A stretch of 29,704 nucleotides of DNA, from the NCBI GenBank assembly GCA_003427395.1, contig BFEA01000003.1, positions 5,632,634 through 5,662,337 on the forward strand, read 5' to 3'. Positions 1 to 9,667 of this stretch are shown piece after piece. Both the position numbers and the translations under genes were made by a program. Origin of the DNA: Chara braunii (taxonomy: Eukaryota > Streptophyta > Charophyceae > Charales > Characeae). Numbering within the stretch: position 1 is the stretch's first letter; each line of letters begins with the position of its first letter. Under the pieces are notes generated by a model, which saw only the letters and a list, made by a program, of their open reading frames with translations, was not told the DNA's origin and ran no database searches.

Positions 1-604
1 AGAAGGGAGCCCTTTTTTTTTTTTTTTTTTTTTTGGCCTTTGCGCTCTGATATTCATGTGGTTGCTTCCCGTTGTTCGGCCTATGAATGGGGGCGGTGCT
101 TTTATGTGGGAATCATCATCTAGGATAGTAGATTGTTTTTTATGATGTCCCGGTACGAATCGAATTGCTTACGATGGACTTAGCCGAATAGGAATACCAA
201 CTTCTTGATGACGAACAAGGCCATCTGCTGTGTATAGAATCTATAGATATGTGTATCTGGGACTTTCTTTTATTTCTTTGCAGACTGAATTTCTCAGACA
301 GATGCATTGAGCACTGGTGCGGCAGCCCCTCCATCATGGGAAAGCCACTTGACCTACACGTCAACACAATCAACACAACATATGCTGTCCTGAGCTGCTT
401 GTTGGTGAACCCCTAGGCTGCTCTCACACGGAGAGGTCTCTAGGATCATCACTCTGTGCTCGGCTACCCGCAGGATAAAGTACGGGCATTCAGCTGTTCG
501 GGGATCTTCAATAGGTAGTCCAGCAGGAGAGTAAGTACATCTCTGGGGTATGTCATGATAGCAGATCCGTAGGAGAGCAACTCTATCTCTGTATAGTACC
601 AAGA
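1..604. other. No recognisable gene; T tract at 13-34
   Basis: A 22-base T run lies at 13-34. The minus strand between about 614 and 140 carries short open stretches in two frames, broken by stops, which resemble no family I know. They may be remains of a decayed element, since the adjoining 605-725 segment is a LINE-end repeat. No tRNA, hairpin or tandem repeat is evident. Confidence 0.4.
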
Positions 605-725
605 ATGATGACAATGTTCAGATGTTCAGGGACGCTGGACCCGGTTTCCAGCAGGTGCTGCTCCCCACCAATAACCGGAGCCTCCCGAGAAAGAAAGAAA
701 AAGAAAAAAAACTTAAAAAAAGGGG
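605..725 (+). mobile_element. 5'-truncated LINE 3' end (shared with 17085-17155)
   Basis: About 60 bases here (roughly 617-680, including GGTGCTGCTCCCCACCAATA) closely match 17085-17150, the region just before the A-rich tail of the LINE remnant at 14.5-17.3 kb. Both copies are in the same orientation. Here the match also runs within a few tens of bases into an A-rich tail (about 688-722). A short 3' segment followed by an A-rich tail is what abortive target-primed reverse transcription leaves. I did not find a clear target-site duplication, so the exact ends are approximate. Confidence 0.55.
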
Positions 726-1430
726 GATACAGTACGGGCAGTGATTTTCATGCCTGTCCCGAAAAGGAAGAAGGAACAAGAGAAACACAAATGTGAACAT
801 CATGTTAGGAATAGGAATACTTTTTTTTTTCTTTTTTTCTTTTTTAAGAAACAGGTCCGGCTCCATATCCATTCTGGTGGGAAAAAAAAAGAACCTCTCC
901 GAACCCAGCCAGGTCTTCTCCCTCCCTCTCTGCCTACAGCTTACCGAACGCACCTCTGTTTGACGATATGCATAAAATATTAAAAAATGCAATATGTTGT
1001 AGATCCGGACAAGGGCGAAAGCATGGATTATTATATTTCAAGTTCTGCATAATGTATAGTCCATCTGTTGTTGATGACAGGGGAGATAATACCCCTCCCA
1101 AATTCCCAAATCGTTATCAGTGGCGAAATCGTATTCTTAAGCTTATCCCAAAGGTCTCAAAAATATTACCTACCGTAGTGAAGTTCGTAAATGATTTTCC
1201 CGATGATAATTGATTGATGATTGATTGGGGTTTTTGGGATTTTCCAGTTTCTTTTGAACTTTTTTTGCTTTTCTAATTGTCATTTTAATATTTTAATATT
1301 TTAATATTTTACTATTTTATGGTAATCGATCTATTTGGAGATGAAGGCTCTAAGCGGATGCCGGTCCAGGAGTGACATTATTTCGTGGCAATCAGAATAT
1401 AGAGCAGGTGAGTAAATGGCGAGAAAGGGA
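726..1430. other. AT-rich spacer with 8-bp repeat at ~1283-1318
   Basis: No gene is recognisable. The stretch holds T/C- and A-rich runs around 820-850 and 880-895. Four copies of an 8-base unit of the type ATTTTAAT lie at about 1283-1318. Short open frames here lack family resemblance and plant-like coding composition. Confidence 0.4.
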
Positions 1431-1434
1431 CGGT

Positions 1435-2480
1435 AATTAGGGCGGGAAAAGGGCGGGAAAAGGGCGCGAAGGGTGTGCATAAAGAGTAATGTGTGGCGGT
1501 AAAACAGATGGCAGGGATGGGAAGTATGGCGGGAAATGGGAAGAATGGCGGGAAATGGGAACAATGGCGGAAAATGGGAAGAATGGCGGGAAATGGGTGG
1601 CAGGGGTGCGAAGTATGGCGGAAGAACAGGTGGATGCGGTGCTAACTATGGCGGGAAAACCGGTGAGAGATATATGCTGATTATGGCGGGAAAAGCGGAT
1701 GAGAGGTATGTGCTAACTATGGCGGGAAAACGGATGAGAGGTATATGATGCTAACTATGGCGGGAAAACGGGTGGGAGGTGTATGCTAACTATGGCGGGA
1801 GAAAGGGTCACAGGAATGCTAAGTATGGGGGGAAAACCGGTGAAACGGAGATGTTAAGCATAGCGGGAGAAAGGGTCACAGGATTGCTACTGATGGCGGG
1901 AAAATCGGTGACAGGGATCTAAGCATGGGCGGAAAACGGGTGGCAGGGATTCTAATGGCAGGAAATGGGTGGCTGGGATGCTAAATATGGCGGGAAAACC
2001 GGTGAGAGGTATATGCTAACTATTGCGGGAGAAAGGGTCACAGGGATGCTAAGTATGGCGGGAAAACCGGTGACAGGGATGCTAACCATGGCGGGAAACG
2101 GTGAGAGGTATATGCTAATTATGGCGGGAGAAAGGGTTGCAGGGATGCTAAGTATGGTGGGAAAACCGGTGACAGGGATGCTAACCGTGGCGGGAAACAG
2201 GATGACAGACTTGCGCAGGCATGTTAATTATGGCGGGAAAGCACATGACAGATATATGCTCAGGAAAAAAAAAAACACAAGAAAAGGATATGCTCAGGGA
2301 TGGTAACTATGGTGGGAAAACGGGTGACAGGGATCCCAACTATGGCGGGAAAACGGGTGACAGAGATCCTAACTATGGCGGGAAAAAAAGGGATCCTGAC
2401 AATGGCGGGAAAGCAGATGGCAGATCTGCTAATTATGGCGGGAAACGGGTGACAGGGATGCTAACTATGCGTGGAAAATG
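1435..2480 (+). repeat. Minisatellite built on GGCGGGAAA
   Basis: About 1 kb of degenerate tandem repeats with a core of the type TATGGCGGGAAAACCGGTGA followed by CAGGGATGCTAAC. Spacing varies from about 20 to 55 bases. By eye I count about 19 exact GGCGGGAAA and around ten one-base variants (GGCGGGAGA, GGTGGGAAA and similar). The complement TTTCCCGCC fits the conserved E2F/DP site of plants and animals. Related single units lie at about 2971 and at 3470-3540. Frames open through the array only because stops are rare in the unit; I do not regard them as genes. An A-rich interruption sits at about 2263-2275. Confidence 0.85.
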
Positions 2481-2522
2481 GGCAGTGCAGTGGTCTCGGC
2501 CCACATGCGCCCTGTAGTTTAG

Positions 2523-2696
2523 TTTTTTTTTTTTTTTTTTTAAAGGCTAATTCTTTTTAAGCCCAACCAATTCAATTACCTGTCAAATCTGGACAGGACG
2601 GCCTTTCAGTTTTTTTTTTTTTTTTTTTAAAGGCTAATTCTTTTTAAGCCCAACCAATTCAATTACCTGTCAAATCTGGACAGGACGGCCTTTCAG
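2523..2696. repeat. Two 87-bp tandem copies, each starting with an 18-19 base T tract
   Basis: The two copies (2523-2609 and 2610-2696) are essentially identical outside the T run. Read on the minus strand, each unit is a 69-base unique segment ending in GAATTAGCCTTT followed by poly(A), like the 3' end of a retrotransposed RNA. This could be a tandem duplication of one retro-insertion, or head-to-tail insertion of two tails. Near identity implies a recent event. Confidence 0.8.
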
Positions 2697-4180
2697 GCCT
2701 TTTTTATTGTCATTATAGTATTACGGGAACCCCGTAGCAGCCACATCCGTGCTCAAGCCTCTAACGAGGGAACATGCGGGAGCTGCACCCACCAGCAGGT
2801 GCGATACCTGCTACAGCAGGTGGGCGATACCGGCCAGGGGTCAGCCGGTAGCATCAGGACCGGGCTTCTTCGATGGGTCAGCCACTGTGCCTCCCCTCCG
2901 GTCCCCTCCCCCTATGAACACCAGCAGTCTCTGCTCAATGCCACTCGGGGGCACCTTCTACAACTGTGTGACGCCAAAAGGCGGGAAACGAAGGTTGAAT
3001 AATCTTCTTATTTGATTTCATTCATCTAGTGCCATTAGGAATCGAACTCAGGTCTTCCTTTCAACAGTGCATGGGTGTGCCACATCCTATTCCTCCTATT
3101 GGACAGACTAGATCCTTGGGGCCCTAAGCATGTCTCTGGCAAACCAAACCTTGCCTTACCTTCCCCCTGCATTCACTGAAGAGGAAAATCCCCGTGTAGT
3201 TTACGATCTGAAAAAAACTCATAGAAAACTACAACGCCCGTGCCTCTCCTGCCATCGCCAACGTGACCCCAACATGACACCCCAACCAATCACAAAACAG
3301 TAGGCTGCTGGCTCCCCTTCCAAAAGGGCGGGTTGTGTAATCCTACCGTCCATTTGTCAGATGATCAACGGTTCGCAGTGATCCCACAGTCACACAGGTA
3401 GCAGAAAACTATACTACATGGCTGCATGTGGGCCGAGGCCACAGGAAAAAGGCACGCTAAGGATTTTAGTATGGTGGGAAATGGTGGCAAAGGAATAGAT
3501 AGGAAGGAATGCCACCAAATATGGCGGGAAAGGCAGAAAGGAGCTTGCAACCTGCCCTGCCCCATGTGCCTGAATGGAATAAATATTAAATTCACAAAAA
3601 ATGGAACTGTTAGTGAACAGTGCATGGGTTCGAACCCTGGTGAAATCAGACGCATACAATAATTCCTTTTCTACCCCCTGTCATTTAGGGGAAACGAAGG
3701 GGGAAAGGAAAAACACAAAGGAGAAAAAAGCTTCGGGAGGGGATCGACTGTCGAGTCTCTGGTTCCAGATGTGGCCACGTCAATCATTCTTTCTTTACCC
3801 AATCATCTTTTTCTTCCGGCCCCCCAACCCCCCCCCCACCACCACCACCACAAAAAAAAACGTTTTTGTGGTTTTTTCTGCTGATGTGAATGGTGGAAGA
3901 AAGTAGGTCGTTGGAAAAAATGTTCGCTTGCAAAGAGAAAGAGAATAAGGAATCTGGAAAAAAAAAAGAAAAAAAAAAGGACATCCTTCCACGCTATGAA
4001 ATGACTTGACTGATGAAGGTAGCATAAGTGGGGGAGCTTTAGGATGCAAGTGAGAAAAAAAAAGGGGAAAAGGAAGAGGACAAGCGGTGCAGGAGATGGC
4101 TTGTCGATTAGCTGCAGGGTCCTTCATACTTGAGGTGCCCCAGCACAGGAATGGTGCTGGAGAGGGCTTTTGCCCCGCAG
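2697..4180. other. Unrecognised spacer with scattered repeat scraps
   Basis: No gene is recognised. The segment 2740-3000 is GC-rich with an open + frame but no family resemblance. A 14-base word AACAGTGCATGGGT occurs at 3064 and again at 3617. The second copy runs into GGGTTCGAACCC, a perfect Pol III B-box-like sequence with no convincing A box. Units related to the GGCGGGAAA array occur at 3470-3540. C/A-rich low complexity lies at 3815-3860 and A-rich low complexity at 3955-4070. Confidence 0.4.
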
Positions 4181-4191
4181 CTGAGACAGGC

Positions 4192-4235
4192 GCTTTTGTG
4201 AGTAGCGTGCTGCGAGATGCGCCACTCACAAAAGC
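4192..4235. other. Perfect 12-bp stem-loop
   Basis: GCTTTTGTGAGT at 4192-4203 is the exact reverse complement of 4224-4235, with a 20-base loop. It sits seven bases before the start of a long (GA)n tract. A slippage- or replication-associated role is possible but unproven. Confidence 0.6.
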
Positions 4236-4238
4236 TAG

Positions 4239-4241
<3 letters not shown>

Positions 4242-4327
<86 letters not shown>
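4242..4327. repeat. (GA)n microsatellite, 86 bp
   Basis: Uninterrupted GA dinucleotide repeat. Open frames in both strands through it (poly Arg-Glu or Leu-Ser) are artefacts of the repeat. Confidence 0.97.
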
Positions 4328-4330
<3 letters not shown>

Positions 4331-4529
4331 GTGCTACCATTTCCCACCTTAGGACTATGAAGGCCCACTTACGACAGTGGGACATTTGGGTAGGTGCTTG
4401 GGTGGATGGGACCAGTCGTGAGCGGGCCTTCTGACTCGATGGGGTTATTGCTGACAACTTACTTGCTCTGGCTATCGCGTGACTTGAATGGGTAGTCTGG
4501 TCTTTCCTTCTTATCTGGGCAGAGGATTG

Positions 4530-5060
4530 ACTGAAGGTAACTCCTGATAGCTGTACCAGAGTTACCGCAGTTAAATCCCAATATTCTACGGGGAAAAAGT
4601 TAAGACCATGATAGCTCTACCAACGTTAAACCCTGACCGCTCTGCCAAAGATAAACCCCGGTAGTTCCACCATGGTTAAACCCCGATAGCTCTACGGAAG
4701 TTAAAACCCCTATGGCTCTACCAAAGTTGAACCCCGATAGCTCTACCATAGTTAAACCCTGACAAACCCTGACAAACCCGGGTTAAACCCCGATAGCTCT
4801 ACGGAAGTTAAAACGCCAACAGGTCTAGGGAACTTAAAACCCCGATAGAACCCCGATATCTCTACCGTAGTTAAACCCTTATAAACCCTGGTAGCTCTAC
4901 CGATGTTAAACCCCAATAGCTCTACGGAAGGTAAAACACCAACAGCTATAGGGAAGTCAAAACCCCTATGGTTCTCTACCGAAGTTGAACCCCGATAGCT
5001 CTACCATAGTTGAGAGTTAAAACCCGATAACCCTGATAGCTCTACCGACGTTAACTCCTC
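4530..5060. repeat. Degenerate ~25-bp minisatellite with AAACCCC
   Basis: About 18-20 imperfect copies of a 25-26 base unit of the type GTTAAACCCCGATAGCTCTA plus CCGAA. Many units differ at three to six positions, so the array is old. The AAACCCC core recalls the plant telomere C strand but the unit is not telomeric. No other content is seen in the stretch. Confidence 0.85.
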
Positions 5061-5156
5061 TCCTACTTGGAAACAACTTGACCTTATTTGGACAGGATCA
5101 GACATCTAGGATCGAATGAAGGTCACTGGATTGGGTACTGTAGGATGCTTTCAGCT

Positions 5157-5282
5157 AAAACACCCGTACCCCCCATGCAAAGACACCCCTAATCCCCATG
5201 TACAGACACCCCTAACCCCTGTAAAGACACCCCTAACCCCCGTATCCAGCTGGCGAGCCTCGTAACCCTAATACCCTAAACC
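5157..5282. repeat. Short C-rich degenerate repeat, telomere-like
   Basis: Four imperfect 21-26 base units carry GACACCCCTAAC. They are followed by ACCCTAATACCCTAAACCCC at about 5263-5282, which resembles degenerate plant telomere repeats. Confidence 0.6.
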
Positions 5283-5847
5283 CCTGCTTGAGCCAACCCA
5301 CGTGGTAATCCAGAAACCGTAATTTGAATGAGCCATTCTTAAGCAGTCGGTGCTGAAGCCGTTCAACCCTACTCACTGTGTCGGGTCCTTTTGTCACCCA
5401 CGGACGGTTTGAAATACAGACCCAAGTTCGTATCCACGTGCAATCATATGCACCAAATAAGATACTTCTGAATTACCTGGGGCCGGTCATTCAATGATGA
5501 TATCCCAAGGCCGTCGCCCTTTTAAAAGAAAGAAAGGGAAAAAAGAAAAAAGAAAAAAGAAACTTTTAAAAGACCTCGATCTCCTAAACCCTCTCAAGCA
5601 GCCTAATAAAGCCGATGCTCTCACCCCTAACCCCTCCCAACGTTTTAACTCTTGTAATTGACATTCCTCCCCCGCCCCCCGCCCCCCCTTCTCCCTCCCC
5701 CGCTCTCTCGACCTCTTTCCCCGTGCCCCCCCTCTTCGCCTTCCAAACCCCAATAAATAACGCCAATAAATAACCCCAATTCCTCACCTGTGACGAGTTT
5801 CTGCTCCTCATGGACATTATTCCAAAGAACTGTGTCCTGATGGGGGT
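5283..5847. other. Spacer with C/T-rich and A-rich low complexity
   Basis: No gene is recognised. A-rich purine sequence lies at 5525-5575 and a C-rich pyrimidine tract at 5625-5740. Minus-strand open frames through these are arginine/glycine-rich translations of simple sequence. Confidence 0.45.
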
Positions 5848-5851
5848 GGAG

Positions 5852-5870
5852 TTTAGGGTTTAGGGTTTTA
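5852..5870 (+). repeat. Interstitial plant-type telomere repeat
   Basis: Two perfect TTTAGGG units followed by a degenerate TTTTA. It is too short to be a chromosome end and is flanked by ordinary sequence. It supports a plant-lineage host, and could mark old double-strand break repair. Confidence 0.7.
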
Positions 5871-5915
5871 GCCTTCTAAGTTGATGACACAGTTTCGAAA
5901 GCTCGAGTCCCAAGC

Positions 5916-6455
5916 AGACCATCCTATGGAAGAGTGAGAGAACATTGGAGTCCCATTGTTCCGGAGGACACTAGAACTGGAGTCCCACCAGAGTCCCACT
6001 GGATTCCTAGTGTTTTGAGTGACGCTGTACTTCCACTGGAGTCCCACTCCAGTGCCACTGCTGTCTCTTATACACATCTAGATGTGTATAAGAGACAGAC
6101 GCTGTACTTCCACTGGAGTCCCACTCCAGTGCCACTGTTCCCAAGGAGACCATCCTATGGAACAGTGAGAGAACATTGCAGTCCCACTGTTCCAGAGGAC
6201 ACTAGAACTGGAGTCCCACCAGAGTCCCACTGTATTCCTAGTGTTTTGAGTGACTCTGCAGTTCCACTGGAGTCCCACTCTAGTGCCACTGTTCCCAAGG
6301 AGACCATCCTATGGAACAGTGGGGGAACATTGGAGTCCCACTGTTCTGGGGGACACTAGAACTGGAGCCCCGCCAGAGTCCCACTGGATTCCTAGTGTAT
6401 TGGGTGACACTGTAGTTCCACTGGAGTCCCATTCTAGTGCCACTGTTCCCAAGGA
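5916..6455. repeat. 154-bp tandem repeat, three copies
   Basis: Units begin with AGACCATCCTATGGA at 5916, 6147 and 6301. The last two are exactly 154 bases apart. The first interval is 231 bases, i.e. 154 plus 77. The 77 extra bases equal the 38-base adapter at 6061-6098 plus a repeated 39-base stretch beside it. Each unit contains smaller CTGGAGTCCCAC repeats. Confidence 0.9.
6061..6098. other. Nextera mate-pair junction adapter (assembly artefact)
   Basis: The 19-base Tn5 mosaic end CTGTCTCTTATACACATCT is followed directly by its reverse complement. This back-to-back arrangement is the circularisation junction of Nextera mate-pair libraries. The 39 bases before it (6022-6060) are repeated after it (6099-6137), as expected when an untrimmed chimeric mate-pair read was built into the consensus. 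It is not a biological transposon end. Confidence 0.97.
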
Positions 6456-7126
6456 TGGTACTGTTTGAAAAAGGATTGCTGCTCTCGTCTCTGGGCTATT
6501 GAAATAGATATCATTTATTATTATTTTTTATGCATCTGCTACGTCGATTCCTGAATAGTTGATCTATTGTCGACAGATAACTAAAGTCAAAAGGTTGAAA
6601 TAGACATCATTTATTATTATTTTTTATGCATCTGATACATTGATTCCTTGGCTCTTTCTATTACCACTCATTGTATTTGAGTGTACTTTTTTGAGTGGAT
6701 TTCTGATGGGGGACTGTTCATGGTCGCTGCTGCTGTTGTGGACCATTAATTATTGATAGGGGTGAATGTGATTTCCCCATCTGTTTGGGGTCTGGATGGG
6801 GTTAAGTTGTGTGGCTTGATTTGTTGACATGTGCCTGCCACCGTGCCACCTAACCCTTCACAGAGGGCAAATTGGATATAGGGGTGTTGTAACTGTTTCT
6901 ACGCGATGCACGGAGTGGCGGACTTGTAATATGCTCAAATGAATGGAACGACTTTACTATTAATTAGAATTATGCTTAAAAAAAACGACAAAATGAAAAA
7001 ACTGGTCCTGTTAACCCTAATAGATAGAGTTAAAAATGGAATGGCTTTTTCTTAGCACATCATGTCAAAAATTCTCAAAATTATTAGAAATTTCTTTACT
7101 GATTCTATTTGGAATATCACTTTTCT

Positions 7127-7127
<1 letters not shown>
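6456..7127. other. Spacer with a 57-bp segment repeated 96 bp apart
   Basis: About 57 bases starting TTGAAATAGA at 6499 recur at 6595 with few changes, the only structure I see here. The remainder, to 7127, is unrecognised and has no convincing reading frame. Confidence 0.55.
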
Positions 7128-7187
<60 letters not shown>

Positions 7188-7188
7188 N

Positions 7189-7247
<59 letters not shown>
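7128..7247. repeat. (CT)n microsatellite, 120 bp, with one N at 7188
   Basis: Pure CT repeat containing the only ambiguous base of the window. The true length is probably uncertain in the assembly. Confidence 0.97.
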
Positions 7248-7249
<2 letters not shown>

Positions 7250-7343
7250 ATGTTTTTGTTTTTGTTTTGCCTCTGTGTGTGTATCTCCTCTTTCCTCCGT
7301 TGTGCCTCTCTTTTTGTGATTGTATATCTTTGTCTGCCCATGA

Positions 7344-7381
7344 TGTGTGTGTGTGTGTGTGGGTGTGGGTGTGTGTGTGTG

Positions 7382-7429
<48 letters not shown>
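7344..7429. repeat. (GT)n microsatellite
   Basis: TG dinucleotides with a few interruptions (GGGTGTGGGT, GTTCTGTG). Frames on either strand are poly Val-Cys or Thr-His artefacts. Confidence 0.95.
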
Positions 7430-7432
<3 letters not shown>

Positions 7433-7787
7433 TGCGACTCTGATGACATGAATGCAGGTTGACAAAGCGATGAATGAGAGAAACAATAACCCTCCCATGT
7501 TGTGTAGTGCCCAGTGACATAGAGCTGTTTCTATATCGAGGTCATTTTCAGTGAACTTTAAGACGTTTCGTCACTTTAGTGTTCATTCGGGGGAATGGTT
7601 TGACTTTTATTTCTGTTTCCCATTCGCTATCGGTAACCCTTTGTTTATTTCTGGGCTTTGATTTCCTTTTCCCATTAGGGTTTAGTACCCCATTTGTTTC
7701 GGTTTGGAATCTGAAAGGCTGCTGTGCATGCGGTGCCTTGAGGATATGGCTGACTAGCGTAGCCAGGGCGGTGCGCCTTGGCCAAGG

Positions 7788-8288
7788 ATGGAAGAGAATC
7801 GAAAGGGAAAGGCTGTGGCTCTAGATGAACCGGACGAGAATGACATGACGGCGGGCGTTCCAGGTGCGTTTGAGGCGTTGCGGCAAAGTCACGAAGATGC
7901 AGCGCTCGCGAGAGCGCTGCAAGCGGAAATGGACGGCCAGGAGTCGGGATGGGTAGAAGCGCGCACGTCGTGCCCGCATGCTTGGTCGGTCTGTGAAGCG
8001 GCGATCGAGCTGCCTAGATTCGACGCCGTGTGCGAGAAATGTGGGGACCAGAGTGAGAATTGGGTTTGCCTGACTTGCAAGAAAGTGTATTGCGGCCGCT
8101 ACGTCAACATGCACATGTTAGAGCACCAGGAAGAGTGTGGGCACCCCGTTGTTTTAGGATTTAGGGATCTGTCCTGCTGGTGCCATCTTTGCTCAAGCTA
8201 TCTTGATGGGCAGTTAATTCAGGAGGTGGAACCATTTTTCAACATGTACCATTTGATGAAGTTTGGCAGTCTGCCTATTCCTAGGTAG
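7788..8288 (+). CDS. Stand-alone HDAC6-like ZnF-UBP (BUZ) ubiquitin-binding protein
   Basis: This 166-residue single-exon frame has an ATG start and a TAG stop. Residues about 60-140 form a ZnF-UBP domain. Putative zinc ligands are C62/H64, C82/C85, C94/C97, C102, H109, H113, H119 and C132/C135, with spacings that match, from memory, those of the human HDAC6 BUZ finger. The motifs CGRY (102-105) and DLSCWC (127-132) carry the Arg and Trp that grip the free GlyGly end of ubiquitin in HDAC6. One aromatic of that pocket is His here (133). Residues 36-48 (EDAALARALQAEM) look like an inverted UIM (MIU) helix, so there may be two ubiquitin contacts. No deacetylase or protease domain is present. The frame ends just past the finger, as HDAC6 itself does. 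The stop overlaps a possible splice donor (CTAG/GTAGG at 8281-8289), so a further exon cannot be excluded. Cytosolic or nuclear adaptor role is inferred. Confidence 0.8.
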   Translation: MEENRKGKAVALDEPDENDMTAGVPGAFEALRQSHEDAALARALQAEMDGQESGWVEARTSCPHAWSVCEAAIELPRFDAVCEKCGDQSENWVCLTCKKVYCGRYVNMHMLEHQEECGHPVVLGFRDLSCWCHLCSSYLDGQLIQEVEPFFNMYHLMKFGSLPIPR

Positions 8289-8417
8289 GATAGAGGCGTG
8301 AAGGTGGGGGGGAGGGTGGGAGGGTGGTAGGTGGCGGTAGAACAGGAGAGAGCAGGGAGTTGTGCAAAAAATAGCTGTGGAAAAGGAGGGTGAGGTTGAA
8401 GGAGGGTGAGGTTTTTG

Positions 8418-8599
8418 TTCTTCTTCTTCGCCGTCTTCTTCTTCTTCTTCTTCTTCTTCTTCTTCTTCTTCTTCTTCTTCTTCTTCTTCAGATCTTCTTC
8501 TTCTTCTTCTTCTTCTTCTTCTTCTTCTTCTTCTTCTTCTTCTTCAGATCTTCTTCTTCTTCTTCTTCTTCTTCAGATCTTCTTCTTTTTTCTTCTTCG
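8418..8599. repeat. (CTT)n trinucleotide repeat
   Basis: About 180 bases of TTC/CTT with three CAGATC interruptions, starting about 130 bases after the ZnF-UBP stop. Polypurine-polypyrimidine GAA/TTC tracts can form triplex DNA. The Leu/Phe/Ser-only frames across it are not genes. Confidence 0.95.
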
Positions 8600-9095
8600 T
8601 TGTCATCGTACCTGTTCTTCGTCTTCTTCTTTGTCGTTGCCATGATGGGTGTTGTTGTATAACTTGTATTGGGCAGGGATAATTTTTGTGTATCGTAGTC
8701 TTTTTGTAGTTGCTGTCTTCATGAGGACGTTGAGTTTCGGGGAGTGGATGTTGTGTATGTAGTGGAGGGGGGAAGGAGGAGGGCATGTATCGTCAAAAGT
8801 TTTAACATAGTGATTGCTGTATAGCTCACGGCGTCTTCTCATTTGCATTTCACTGTGTTCACTGTTTGCCAGTTTCCTCGTGTGCCCTGAAACCTTGGGA
8901 ATGTTTTTGAGAAATGTGCGCTAAGCGCACGCACATCTTGGCATGAGCTGCACACAAATTCGCACCTTGTGGAATGAACTCATCTTGGCATAGCTTGACG
9001 ACAGCAAAGCAATTTCCCGAAGTAGTGAAGTGGAACAATCGCAAGTTTGTTCGAATGGACTGCTGGACGATTGATTGTGATCAGCACAAAACAGG

Positions 9096-9097
<2 letters not shown>
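8600..9097. other. Unrecognised spacer
   Basis: No gene, RNA or repeat is recognised. The short minus-strand frames have no family resemblance. Confidence 0.4.

Positions 9098-9171
<74 letters not shown>
9098..9171. repeat. (TC)n microsatellite, 74 bp
   Basis: Uninterrupted TC dinucleotides, ending at CACCCGGG. Confidence 0.97.
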
Positions 9172-9176
<5 letters not shown>

Positions 9177-9456
9177 GGTTTAACAACGGGGTGTTGAAGT
9201 TGCCATCGGGTGGGCCTTCCAGGTGAAAGACGGGGGTAGTGGCATACAAATCGTCTTGTGAGGCAAAAAGAAACAAAACAAAAGAGGGTCCTGTGAATGT
9301 ACAGTGTGCAAAATTGTCAATATGGTGTGATAGTCTGCTCCTTGGTGTGATTGCTATATGCGTAGTGTAATTGCTGCACGGCATCGTGCTGCCTGTTGTT
9401 GCGTGTGCTGCGGCCCTTGGTGTGATCTGGTTCCTGCTCTATGTGTTGTAGAGTAC

Positions 9457-9578
9457 GGGCCTCGCTGCACTACTCTCCACATGCACAAAAGACAAAAAAT
9501 ATGGCGGTGTATCTTTCCATGTTCTAGCGGAAGATTCATTCTTGTGTTGTGCATTTGGAGAGTAGTGCGGCAAGGCCC
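9457..9578. repeat. Inverted repeat with 32-bp arms
   Basis: 9457-9488 (including CTGCACTACTCTCCA) is nearly the reverse complement of 9547-9578, with about four mismatches. The spacer holds TCCATGTTCTAGCGGA plus AGATTCAT, which recurs at 20438-20467, so this is probably one copy of a dispersed foldback element. Confidence 0.75.
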
Positions 9579-9667
9579 TATGGCTGCATGGTGTTGTTGC
9601 GTGTGCTGTCGCCTGCCTCATTTCTGCTTCACCATGCTGCTACTGTCTTGCCGTTTCGTGCTCATGT

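Noticed and set aside
354-614. Minus-strand gene of 86 codons
   Set aside because: Frame lacks an ATG start at its listed end, stops soon after, and resembles nothing I know.
1489-2517. Open frames with GGKW/YGGK peptide repeats
   Set aside because: They are translations of the GGCGGGAAA minisatellite, in more than one frame, with no family resemblance.
3605-3640. tRNA or SINE based on GGGTTCGAACCC
   Set aside because: Perfect B box but no A box 30-60 bases upstream and no element ends.
3795-4457. Long minus-strand frame (220 codons) through the (GA)n tract
   Set aside because: Core is poly Leu-Ser from the microsatellite plus Phe-rich simple sequence; no domain.
5852-5870. Chromosome end
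   Set aside because: Only two to three telomere units, with ordinary sequence on both sides.
6061-6098. Biological Tn5-like or other transposon ends
   Set aside because: The exact 19-base mosaic end back to back with its reverse complement, plus the 39-base duplication, is the mate-pair library junction.
5934-6468. Frames through the 154-bp array
   Set aside because: Repeat translation; one frame runs through the sequencing adapter.
8390-8786. Poly-Leu, poly-Ser and poly-Phe frames
   Set aside because: Products of the (CTT)n repeat.
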